Assembly (NCBI GenBank): GCA_002337545.1
Contig: DDGE01000052.1
Coordinates: forward strand, 19,979 to 36,068
DNA length: 16,090 nt
Direction of reading: 5' to 3'
From: Phycisphaerales bacterium UBA1910
Lineage (GTDB): Bacteria; Planctomycetota; Phycisphaerae; Phycisphaerales; UBA1924
Below the pieces are notes generated by a model. That model was given only the letters and a program-made list of their open reading frames with translations. It ran no database searches and was not told the DNA's origin. Positions 1 to 6,486 of the stretch are shown piece by piece; position 1 is the first letter of the stretch; each line of letters starts with the position of its first letter. Made by a program: the position numbers and the translations under genes.

Positions 1-623
1 TCGCCGATGCGGTCGTCTGCTCGTTTGACGGCCTCGAAGTAGTCGGGCGTGTGCCAGCCCTTGCCGTGCCCGGCGCCATCGACATGGTCCAGGTGGATGA
101 AGAGCAGGTCGGGGCGGTTGTACTTGTACTCCTCCACTGCCCGATGCATGGTGGCCTCTGGGCCCTCAGTGTCCGCGGCGACGTCCACAACCTCGTGGTC
201 GAAAAGGTTGCCGAACCCACTCCAGTCATAGACGACGGCGATCCGGGCGTCCGGGCGGTGGCGGCGGACCTCGGAGAACACGCTTGGGAACCGGCCCTCG
301 ACACCTTCCTTCGAGGGCATGATGGCGCGGCTCCAGAGACGCCAGTCGTTGGAGGTGATGCCGTGCTGTGCTGGGCCTGCGCCCATGATCATCGATGCCC
401 AGTTGGGTGAGGATGAGGTCGGGAATACGCCGCGTGCGTGGAAGCTGTACGCACCCTGAGCGATCAGACGGTTCATGTTTGGCGTAAGCCCTTCATCGAC
501 CCCGCGCGGGCTGAGCCCGTCGACACCGATGATGATCACTGTTCGGACGGGGGAGTCCGTCGTGTTGACCGCGAGTGCGAGCTGCGAGAACAGTGCGAGG
601 ACCGCGATGAAGAAGGTGCGCAT
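1..623 (-). CDS. Secreted type I phosphodiesterase / nucleotide pyrophosphatase (alkaline phosphatase superfamily), 3' end outside window
   Basis: The 207 visible residues start at an ATG with AGGAG 7 nt upstream (631-635). A signal peptide (about residues 1-18, ending ALA) is followed by the core of the NPP/alkaline-phosphatase superfamily. The first metal Asp is in 'IIGVDGLSPRG' (D35), then comes 'TPNMNRLIAQGA'. The nucleophile region 'PTSSSPNWASM' (about residues 68-78) has Ser where many NPPs use Thr; by alignment to the TxTFPN motif it is S71. 'HLDHVDGAGH' (177-186) supplies the second metal Asp and His (D182, H186). Family members hydrolyse phosphodiesters or pyrophosphates at two zinc ions. 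The C-terminal part is beyond the left edge. It lies 43 nt after the large metallophosphoesterase on the same strand and is probably co-transcribed with it. The exact substrate cannot be told; a phosphomonoesterase or sulfatase-like relative is the alternative. Confidence 0.85.
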   Translation of the reverse strand, partial: MRTFFIAVLALFSQLALAVNTTDSPVRTVIIIGVDGLSPRGVDEGLTPNMNRLIAQGAYSFHARGVFPTSSSPNWASMIMGAGPAQHGITSNDWRLWSRAIMPSKEGVEGRFPSVFSEVRRHRPDARIAVVYDWSGFGNLFDHEVVDVAADTEGPEATMHRAVEEYKYNRPDLLFIHLDHVDGAGHGKGWHTPDYFEAVKRADDRIG

Positions 624-666
624 CGGCGTGCTCCTGTGTGTGCGAAAGGTTGATTGAGTCGTACGC

Positions 667-3600
667 TCAGCCGCACCCGTTGAGGAACGCCTGCAGGAAG
701 ATCTGGACATCGAAGAAGTTGAACGCCTGATCCATGTTCAAATCAGCCGTTAGCGATTGGTTCTGGTACGCAACGAGGAACTCCGAAACATCGAAAAAGT
801 CAAGCGTACCGGAATCGCCACCAAACTCGGCGGCGCACAGACCGGTCACGACGATATTGTCAATCGCCCACCACCAGTCATTTGCAGCGTCGAGCATCGC
901 GAACTCGAGCTCCATGGACATCGCGCCCGGCGGGTTCAGGATGTTGATCGTGACGCGTTCGTTGGTTGCGTCCGGATGGAACTGGTCGCCGGCGACACTC
1001 CGCCAGTCCAGCAGCGTCGCCTGTGGGCCGTTGTCAAACGAGGCGCGAACTTCGACTCGCTGGAAGTCCTCGGGGCGCCAGCTCGAATCGAAGCGAAGTT
1101 GTATGCTGTTCGCCCGGGCGGACGCGACATCCAGCCCCCCGGTGCGCAGCAGCGCGTTGTACGGTCCCAGCGACTCGGGGTCACCGAGGTCATCCCACTC
1201 GTCGGGATCAGCGACGGCGATTGTGCCTTGTGCTGAGACAAACTCACTCCGTCGCTGGTTTGCGGCGATGTCGACCCACCAATCACGGTCGGTAAAGGCC
1301 CACCCCTCCCACTCGGTCACGCCCTGCCCGACAATGCCCACGCTGGGGATGCCGATATCATCGAGCTCCCAGCCGCTCGGCGGGGTCTCTGTCCAAACGG
1401 CGGTAGCTGGTGTCTCATCAACACTTGGGCCGAGGGGGAGCGATTCGAAGTCCTCACGCAGGATGGTGATCCTGTCGCCGGCGGCTTCGCCGACCACGAC
1501 GACATTGTCAATCGCCCACCACCAGTCGTTGCCCGCGTCAAGCAGCCCGAAACGAATCTCGAGCGTCTGAGCATCTTCGGGCATCGGGAGATCGAGCACG
1601 ACCATCTCGTTGATCGCGTCGGGCTTGAAGTTATCGCCTTGCTGAGATTGCCAGTCTGCGATAATGATCTCTGACCCGCCGTCGAATGAGACGGAAATGA
1701 TCGCACGCTGGTCGTCTTCAGGTCGCCATGAGGAACTGAATGCGAGCTTCGCGCTGCTTGGCTCGAGCATCGAAACATCGATCACCGGCGACTCGAGCCA
1801 GGAGTTAAAAGTCCCAGGCTCGTGCGGCGCATCGTCCCACTCATCAGGATCCGCAATCGCGCTCGCACCCGAAGCCTGCACAAACTCGCTCCGCCCCTGA
1901 TCGCCCGCGACATCGGCCCACCATTCGGGGTCCGCAAAGCCCCAGCCACGCCATTCTGTGACACCACCACTCGGGACACCCGAGCGATCGACAGCCCACC
2001 CACCCGGCGCCTGATCGGTCCAAACCTGCTCGCCTGCTCCGCCTTCGTCCACGCCCGGACCGAGTGGCACGGCATCGAAGTTCTCGCTGAACGCGACGAT
2101 GACCTCTGGGCAGTTCTCGCAATCGCTGTTGAGACCGAGCCACTGTCCGCCCTCTGCGATGCACACGCTCTCTCGGAGCTCGTTGCAGATGCCGCTCAGG
2201 AAGCAGCAGGCCCCGGTCGGCGCGGGGCCGGTTGTGAACGAGGACTCGTCCGACCAATCGCTCCAGCCCAGGCCCGAGTCGCGGTAGCGAACACGCCAGT
2301 AGTAGGTTGTGTCGCCGTCGAGCAGCTCGATGTTGATCTTGGAGATGTCCGCGTCCTCAACCGTGTTCACGCTGTAGGAGCCGGATTCACCACCGCTGGC
2401 GCCCTCGTCCATGAACCAGTTCTCGAAGCGGATCCACTCCGAGACCTCCGGGTTGGAAAAGTCGCCCTGGATCGCGGTGAGCTGGAACTCGCTCTCCAGG
2501 TGGAAGCCGCCGTCGGGGTCGTTGAATGGGGTCGCTTGGAGCTGCACGAGGTCTGGATCAATCACTGTGTCACCGTCCGACGGCAGCTGCGTCGTCGGTG
2601 TGTTCGGGGGCTCGTTGTACCGCTTGATCGTGATGTCATCCATGACCTCGTTGTCGCGGTCAATAAAGTTGTTACCACGGTTGATGCGGCGCAGACGGAA
2701 CTGCGGGTCGTCCCCGGCCTCGACTTCCATGATCACGAAGCCCCATTCTGGGAATACCCGCTGGAACTCGTCGTAATCGATGTCGCTTTGATCCCAGTAG
2801 TCGATGCCGCCCTCGCCGGCCGCGACATTGACCCACATGTGGTTGTGGTCTTTGCTCTGGCCACGCTCGTAGGCGTGGGTGTGGCCGAAGAAATGGATCG
2901 AAGGTTTACCGGTCGCATCGGAAAACGCTTCCATCCGCTCCACGACTTGGCCTGTGTACGCGGTATTGCCTGGCGTCCAGATACCGGAGAGGTGCGGGTG
3001 GTGCAGTTGGGCAAAGACGAAGTCAATATCGTCGTTTGTTGCTGCGTCGTCAAGCACGCCATCGAGCCAGTCAAGCTGTGTCTGGATGCGGTAGTTACTG
3101 TTGCTATCAAGGCCGATCAGACGGATATTTCCGTGGTCCTTGTACCACCAGTGCTCTTCGAACCCCGGCGTGCCGTTCTCCGGGAGCTTGAAGTAATCGA
3201 AGAACCAGTGGGCGTCCTGCTCGTGATTCCCGGGCACGGGGTAGATCGGGACATGCTGGTAGAGGTTCTGGGTTTCGTCGAAGTACTGGTCCTTCCACTG
3301 GTCGTAGTTCGAGCCGGTGGAGACGAGGTCGCCCGGCTGGATCACGAAATCGAGCTCGTCGTGGAGGATCGGACCGAACTCCTGCTGGACGAATGCGATG
3401 ATGCCATCGTTGATCGTGCGGGTATGCATGTCTGAGATCGGACCACCCTGCGTGTCGGACAGTGCGGCGAATCGGAAGGAATCTTCGGCGTTGATCTCTG
3501 CGGGTGTGCGGAAGCTGAGGACTTCGCTTATCGCGCTGCCGGAACCGACGCGGTAGTAGTACACCGTGTCAGGCTTCAGCCCGCTCATCATCGTGTGATG

Positions 3601-3828
3601 GATCCTTGCCCCGCTCTGGCTGGCTCCTGAAGAACCGGTAGAACTCAAACCAAGATCGGGTGTCAGGCCATATTCCACGACGCTGGGTGTAGACGAGGTG
3701 GTCTCCCACATGACCCACATGCGGTCATGACTCGCGTCCTGAAGGACAGGGCCAACGCGGATGCTCTGGGCGAGTGCTGGTGTGGAAAGAATGAGCGCGC
3801 CAAGCGCGAAAAACTGTTGCATGTTCAT
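667..3828 (-). CDS. Large secreted purple-acid-phosphatase-like metallophosphoesterase with two DWWWAIDN modules and a GC-type dockerin tail
   Basis: This 1053-residue exported protein has these parts in order: signal peptide (1-20, STPALA|QS); FN3-like domain of the purple acid phosphatase N-terminal type (about 22-109); metallophosphoesterase domain (about 118-335); FN3-like domain (about 408-533); six-cysteine GACC motif (538-574); two copies of the DWWWAIDN module (578-780 and 788-996); and a dockerin-like tail of two NFFDV/DFFDV half-repeats (about 1006-1053) ending NGCG. Metallophosphoesterase motifs are 'LSDTQGG' (D125), 'GDL' (166-168), 'GNHE' (200-203), 'LHHPH' (275-279) and 'GHTHAYER' (315-322). 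The usual His of D-x-H is Gln127, and the purple acid phosphatase Tyr after GDL is absent. The likely role is phosphomono- or diester hydrolysis at the cell surface. ATG 3828 was chosen; a second Met lies two codons in, and the Shine-Dalgarno (GAGA) is weak. Catalytic class is well supported, substrate unknown. Confidence 0.92.
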   Translation of the reverse strand: MNMQQFFALGALILSTPALAQSIRVGPVLQDASHDRMWVMWETTSSTPSVVEYGLTPDLGLSSTGSSGASQSGARIHHTMMSGLKPDTVYYYRVGSGSAISEVLSFRTPAEINAEDSFRFAALSDTQGGPISDMHTRTINDGIIAFVQQEFGPILHDELDFVIQPGDLVSTGSNYDQWKDQYFDETQNLYQHVPIYPVPGNHEQDAHWFFDYFKLPENGTPGFEEHWWYKDHGNIRLIGLDSNSNYRIQTQLDWLDGVLDDAATNDDIDFVFAQLHHPHLSGIWTPGNTAYTGQVVERMEAFSDATGKPSIHFFGHTHAYERGQSKDHNHMWVNVAAGEGGIDYWDQSDIDYDEFQRVFPEWGFVIMEVEAGDDPQFRLRRINRGNNFIDRDNEVMDDITIKRYNEPPNTPTTQLPSDGDTVIDPDLVQLQATPFNDPDGGFHLESEFQLTAIQGDFSNPEVSEWIRFENWFMDEGASGGESGSYSVNTVEDADISKINIELLDGDTTYYWRVRYRDSGLGWSDWSDESSFTTGPAPTGACCFLSGICNELRESVCIAEGGQWLGLNSDCENCPEVIVAFSENFDAVPLGPGVDEGGAGEQVWTDQAPGGWAVDRSGVPSGGVTEWRGWGFADPEWWADVAGDQGRSEFVQASGASAIADPDEWDDAPHEPGTFNSWLESPVIDVSMLEPSSAKLAFSSSWRPEDDQRAIISVSFDGGSEIIIADWQSQQGDNFKPDAINEMVVLDLPMPEDAQTLEIRFGLLDAGNDWWWAIDNVVVVGEAAGDRITILREDFESLPLGPSVDETPATAVWTETPPSGWELDDIGIPSVGIVGQGVTEWEGWAFTDRDWWVDIAANQRRSEFVSAQGTIAVADPDEWDDLGDPESLGPYNALLRTGGLDVASARANSIQLRFDSSWRPEDFQRVEVRASFDNGPQATLLDWRSVAGDQFHPDATNERVTINILNPPGAMSMELEFAMLDAANDWWWAIDNIVVTGLCAAEFGGDSGTLDFFDVSEFLVAYQNQSLTADLNMDQAFNFFDVQIFLQAFLNGCG
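841..1467 (-). repeat. DWWWAIDN module, copy 2 (residues 788-996 of the large metallophosphoesterase)
   Basis: It follows copy 1 after a 7-residue linker and shares 'EDFESLPLGPSVDE', 'VTEWEGWAF', 'VADPDEWDD', 'DSSWRPEDFQR', 'HPDATNE' and 'ANDWWWAIDN'. Its DNA at 1073-1092 is identical over 20 nt to 7097-7116 in copy 4, which points to fairly recent duplication or conversion between modules. Confidence 0.8.
1489..2097 (-). repeat. DWWWAIDN module, copy 1 (residues 578-780 of the large metallophosphoesterase)
   Basis: Landmarks in order are 'ENFDAVPLG', 'VTEWRGW', 'EWWADVAGDQ', 'IADPDEWDD', 'SSWRPEDDQ', 'SFDGG' and 'GNDWWWAIDN'. The same landmarks appear in the same order in the three other copies in this window. 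The ending W-x-IDN-x-V resembles the close of MAM / cleaved-adhesin / choice-of-anchor-J beta-sandwich domains, so a jelly-roll binding module is the best guess. No known family was recognised with certainty. Confidence 0.8.
2107..2217 (-). other. Six-cysteine planctomycete 'GACC' motif inside the large metallophosphoesterase
   Basis: Residues 538-574 of the 3828-667 protein begin 'TGACCFLSG' and carry Cys at 541, 542, 548, 556, 570 and 573, with 'GGQW' at 560-563. This cysteine spacing recurs in many secreted planctomycete proteins as a linker-like disulfide knot. It sits between the enzymatic half and the first DWWWAIDN module, so it may act as a rigid disulfide-bonded hinge. Function is inferred only. 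Confidence 0.6.
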
Positions 3829-3877
3829 AGTTGTCTCAACATTATGTGCGCAATATCAGTGCAGAACGGAATGCGAA

Positions 3878-4228
3878 TCAGGGTTCCTCACCCTTGCGCA
3901 TGGGTACTTCAGCGAGCGATGGTGTCCCCAGCTCGTCCACATTTACGCCACGCTCAGCAAGAAGCGCATCGTAGTTGGCAAGTGTCTCTTCAAATCCAAG
4001 CAGCATGTCCGATTTCTCGCCCGATCGTGTACGGTTGGCCTCAACGACCTGGAACGCAAGAGCCTGACGCATCGAGATCAGTTCCTCAACCGGCATCTCC
4101 TGAAGAGCGGACTTCATGTCACTCTCTGTCATACCATCGGAGCCACCAGCAAACCTCAGGAAGAGCACCGCTGAGATCACAAGGAAGAGGCATGCGACGA
4201 CCACTTTAATATTCTGCGACTTAACCAT
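3878..4228 (-). CDS. Small membrane-anchored hypothetical protein
   Basis: This 116-residue protein was not recognised. A short basic N-terminus (MVKSQNIK) precedes one hydrophobic segment at about residues 8-25, followed by a charged, helix-forming region (about 33-95) and a proline/glutamate-rich tail. It could be an uncleaved signal anchor with a periplasmic helical domain. It lies 62 nt after the pseudopilin gene and 49 nt before the large metallophosphoesterase, same strand. A promoter-like pair lies just upstream (4252-4281). The start has only a weak Shine-Dalgarno, GAG about 11 nt away. The ORF is believable because it fills the gap in the same-strand cluster and has ordinary composition, but no homology was identified. 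A link to the neighbouring pseudopilin or to secretion is a guess from position. Confidence 0.65.
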   Translation of the reverse strand: MVKSQNIKVVVACLFLVISAVLFLRFAGGSDGMTESDMKSALQEMPVEELISMRQALAFQVVEANRTRSGEKSDMLLGFEETLANYDALLAERGVNVDELGTPSLAEVPMRKGEEP

Positions 4229-4251
4229 TTCTATAAAACTCGATTTGTAAG

Positions 4252-4281
4252 ATTATTAGCAATAGGAGCAGTACATTACAA
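4252..4281 (-). promoter_or_regulatory. Possible promoter upstream of the small membrane protein gene
   Basis: On the minus strand TTGTAA (4281-4276) and AATAAT (4257-4252) are separated by 18 nt, matching 4/6 and 5/6 of the sigma-70 hexamers. The predicted transcript start would be about 17 nt before the ATG at 4228. The 62-nt gap is AT-rich compared with its surroundings. This could give the small protein and the phosphoesterases an internal promoter; it is a sequence match only. Confidence 0.35.
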
Positions 4282-4290
4282 CATGACTGA

Positions 4291-5169
4291 TCACGGATTC
4301 GGATCGCGTCCTTCCAGACGGAGCTGATCCTGTGGATCACCCGAGTAGTAGTATCGAAGGTCTTCGTTCCCGTCGTCGGTCACCTCTTTGCGGTTGAACT
4401 CCTCGATGTGCCCATCAGCGAACATCGTGTGGCTGTCGTCGTTGTGACGGAAATAGGCGTCTTCCCAGTAGTCTTCGAGGCCTCCGTAGTTGCTGTCATA
4501 CTGTGTCAGGCCATCGAGCGCATCATTCCCAGTCTCCATCTGATGCTCAAACGCATCCTGGAAGACAATCATGTCGTTGGGGCGGCGCAGCTGCGAAAGT
4601 GGACGGAGATAGGATGCGTTTGAACGCACGATCACACCGCCTCGACCTTCGATCTCTTTGGCCGCGTTACGCCAGAGCCCGTACCGGGCGACTGGATCGC
4701 TGTTGTCGTTCGTGCTGGTGCGTAGCCCATTAATCCCGTAAGACTGGTATCGCTGCGTCTCATAGATGAAGTCGATATCGGTGCCCCAGTAGGGATACGG
4801 GTCCATGAGCTGGAACTTGGGATCTTCCCAGACTTCGAACGCATCGTTGATGTATTCGTCGTAGAAAACACCCCAGTAGGCAAACTGATCCTCAGTGTCG
4901 AAGCGGAGGCCATTGAGATCGAATCGAGCACCGTAGTTCTTCGACTCGCCGCCCCAGCCACGATGGTCTTCGCGGTAGAGATTCATCGCAAAGTCGATGG
5001 ACCGCATGTTGACCTTACACTTGAGGGTTAGCGCGGCCTCGCGTGCCTGGCCAAGCGAGGGCAACAGAATTCCAGTAAGCAGTGCGATAATCGCGATCAC
5101 AACGAGCAGCTCGATCAGCGTAAACGCTCGTTGGAGGTTCGATGGGTGGTGTGCGTTTCTGTGGTCCAT
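4291..5169 (-). CDS. DUF1559-like type II secretion pseudopilin (prepilin N-terminal methylation, H-x9-DG tail)
   Basis: This 292-residue protein has a type IV prepilin leader: '[19 protein letters not shown]' with peptidase cleavage expected between A15 and F16 and the conserved Glu at +5 (E20). One N-terminal hydrophobic helix follows (16-37), then a soluble domain, and near the C-terminus '[12 protein letters not shown]' (242-253), which fits the H-x9-DG signature exactly. Such proteins are abundant in planctomycetes and are thought to be minor pseudopilins or type II secretion substrates. ATG 5169 was chosen because GGGAG lies 8 nt upstream (5178-5182); an upstream in-frame TTG at 5193 would put extra residues before the leader with no better ribosome site. 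Its position between exported dockerin-type proteins suggests a link to their export, which is an inference. Confidence 0.88.
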   Translation of the reverse strand: MDHRNAHHPSNLQRAFTLIELLVVIAIIALLTGILLPSLGQAREAALTLKCKVNMRSIDFAMNLYREDHRGWGGESKNYGARFDLNGLRFDTEDQFAYWGVFYDEYINDAFEVWEDPKFQLMDPYPYWGTDIDFIYETQRYQSYGINGLRTSTNDNSDPVARYGLWRNAAKEIEGRGGVIVRSNASYLRPLSQLRRPNDMIVFQDAFEHQMETGNDALDGLTQYDSNYGGLEDYWEDAYFRHNDDSHTMFADGHIEEFNRKEVTDDGNEDLRYYYSGDPQDQLRLEGRDPNP

Positions 5170-5177
5170 CGGTGATT

Positions 5178-5182
5178 CTCCC
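5178..5182 (-). promoter_or_regulatory. Ribosome binding site fixing the pseudopilin start
   Basis: GGGAG on the minus strand with an 8-nt spacer to ATG 5169. It supports this start over the in-frame TTG at 5193. Confidence 0.65.
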
Positions 5183-5219
5183 GGAAGGGGCAATGTGGGG
5201 TGAGAGGTTCAGTAAACTC

Positions 5220-5245
5220 CCCATCGCCAGTTTCCTAGCGATGGG
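5220..5245 (-). terminator. 11-bp stem with GAAA tetraloop after the 6400-5270 gene
   Basis: On the minus strand CCCATCGCTAG pairs with CTGGCGATGGG (10 Watson-Crick pairs and one U-G) around a GAAA loop, a GNRA-type cap. It begins 24 nt after the stop codon and is followed by GAGTTTACT, which has only a short T run. It may be a weak intrinsic terminator or a transcript-stabilising/processing hairpin between two genes of the cluster. It lies about 38 nt ahead of the pseudopilin ribosome site. Confidence 0.5.
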
Positions 5246-5269
5246 TGTTGTGGCTTCATCAAGAGAGCA

Positions 5270-6400
5270 TTACGGGCAGCCCGCGTTGAATCCCTGGAGG
5301 AAGATCGAGACATCGAAGAAGTTGAGAGAACCGTCGCCGTTGAAATCGATGGCGATCGGGTTGTCGACCACGATGCGGATGGCGTTCTCGGAGTCACGCG
5401 AGCCATCGCCGTTATTCGCAATCGCCTTCACCCAGTAGATCCCGTTGGGGATACCGGGGATCATGTAATCACCCGAAGCGTCGGCGGTGCTGCTCTGGCG
5501 GACATCAGAAAACTCCGCGTCCTTCGCCAGCACCACGGTGTAATCATCTGCACCAACTGCTTCGCTGAGCTGAATCACTGGACGCCCAGTTTCGTTGAAC
5601 ACATCGGCCTGAATGAAGCTATAACCAGGGGCGTTACCAGCGGACCCGTTTACCTCACCGCTCACCTGGACCGAGTCGATGGCCCACCACCAGTCGTCTG
5701 TCCCGAGGTAAGAGAAGCGAACCTCCATGCCGGAGGCACCTGAGGGATTTGCGATCGCAATATCAACGATCTCGTTCGTGTTGTTGTCATGAAAGTTCGG
5801 GTCGGTATCGTCGGATGTCCAACGGAGGACCTCTTCCCAGCTGCCGCCATCGAAACGGACCTCAAGAACAGCGGTCTGGCTATCCTCAGGCCGCCAGGAA
5901 GAAAAGAACGAGATGTTGACGGAGTTCTCAGTGACATTTGAAAGATCGATGACCGGGGTTGTCATCATCGTGTCCATCTCACCCTGGGAGTCCGGGTCAA
6001 GCCCGTTTGCGTCGTAGTCGTCCCACTCATCGCCGTCAGCGATCGCGACACCACCGCGCGCCAGCCCGCCCTCGCTGAGCAGCACGAAGTCGCTGCGGTC
6101 CTGATCGCCGCAGGTCAGGTTCCACCACTCGCCGTTGGCGATGTTCCATCCCTGCCACTCGGTGACGCCGATGCCAGGCAGGTTGAAATCAACCGCCCAG
6201 CCTGCAGGAAAATCGGGGGTCCATACATTGTCCATCACGCCGCCCGTTCCGGTGTCGATGCCTTCTTCAACATTCTGCCCTAGAGCGATATCGTCAAAGT
6301 TCTCGAAAAAGAGGACCTGCTGCGACTGCGCGTTCGCAACGGCGGTCATTCCACAGACCGTGAGCAGCGAGCCCAGGATCTTTGCTTGATTACGGTTCAT
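5270..6400 (-). CDS. Secreted DWWWAIDN-module protein with GC-type dockerin tail
   Basis: This 376-residue protein starts at an ATG preceded by AAGGAGA with an 8-nt spacer (6409-6415). A signal peptide (about 1-24, VANA|QS) is followed by one DWWWAIDN module (29-248), an FN3-like beta domain (about 256-346, with 'AEFSDV' and 'GIYWVKAIANN') and a single dockerin-like half repeat, 'DFNGDGSLNFFDVSIFLQGF', ending NAGCP. No catalytic motif is visible. The module is shared with the large phosphoesterase, so this looks like a binding or structural partner displayed at the cell surface. It is a tandem paralogue of the next gene upstream (7731-6487), sharing module, FN3-like domain and tail. The D-x-N-x-D-G loop keeps the residues expected to bind calcium. 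Function unknown. Confidence 0.85.
   Translation of the reverse strand: MNRNQAKILGSLLTVCGMTAVANAQSQQVLFFENFDDIALGQNVEEGIDTGTGGVMDNVWTPDFPAGWAVDFNLPGIGVTEWQGWNIANGEWWNLTCGDQDRSDFVLLSEGGLARGGVAIADGDEWDDYDANGLDPDSQGEMDTMMTTPVIDLSNVTENSVNISFFSSWRPEDSQTAVLEVRFDGGSWEEVLRWTSDDTDPNFHDNNTNEIVDIAIANPSGASGMEVRFSYLGTDDWWWAIDSVQVSGEVNGSAGNAPGYSFIQADVFNETGRPVIQLSEAVGADDYTVVLAKDAEFSDVRQSSTADASGDYMIPGIPNGIYWVKAIANNGDGSRDSENAIRIVVDNPIAIDFNGDGSLNFFDVSIFLQGFNAGCP
5657..6316 (-). repeat. DWWWAIDN module, copy 3 (residues 29-248 of the 6400-5270 protein)
   Basis: Landmarks are 'FENFDDIALG', 'VTEWQGW', 'EWWNLTCGDQDRS', 'IADGDEWDD', 'FSSWRPEDSQ', 'RFDGG' and 'DDWWWAIDSV'. Compared with copies 1 and 2 it has an insertion after DEWDD ('YDANGLDPDSQGEM') that copy 4 shares, so copies 3 and 4 form one subgroup. 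Confidence 0.8.
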
Positions 6401-6417
6401 TGTGTCTATCTCCTTGT

Positions 6418-6439
6418 CCGGTCGACCATCAGGGACCGG
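6418..6439 (-). promoter_or_regulatory. Short inverted repeat next to a ribosome binding site
   Basis: On the minus strand CCGGTC and GACCGG pair around a 10-nt loop, and the stem ends 2 nt before the AAGGAGA ribosome site of the 6400-5270 gene. It could modulate translation or mark the end of the upstream gene's transcript. It is only a 6-bp stem, so chance is possible. Confidence 0.3.
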
Positions 6440-6486
6440 GTCAGATGTGTATTGATTTCATTGCCTACAGATTCGCGACAACCGAT

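Noticed and set aside
1822..3435. A 537-codon open frame on the plus strand
   Set aside because: It lies antisense to the large metallophosphoesterase, whose catalytic motifs and modules are clear. The frame has no recognisable domain, and GC-rich coding DNA often leaves its opposite strand open.
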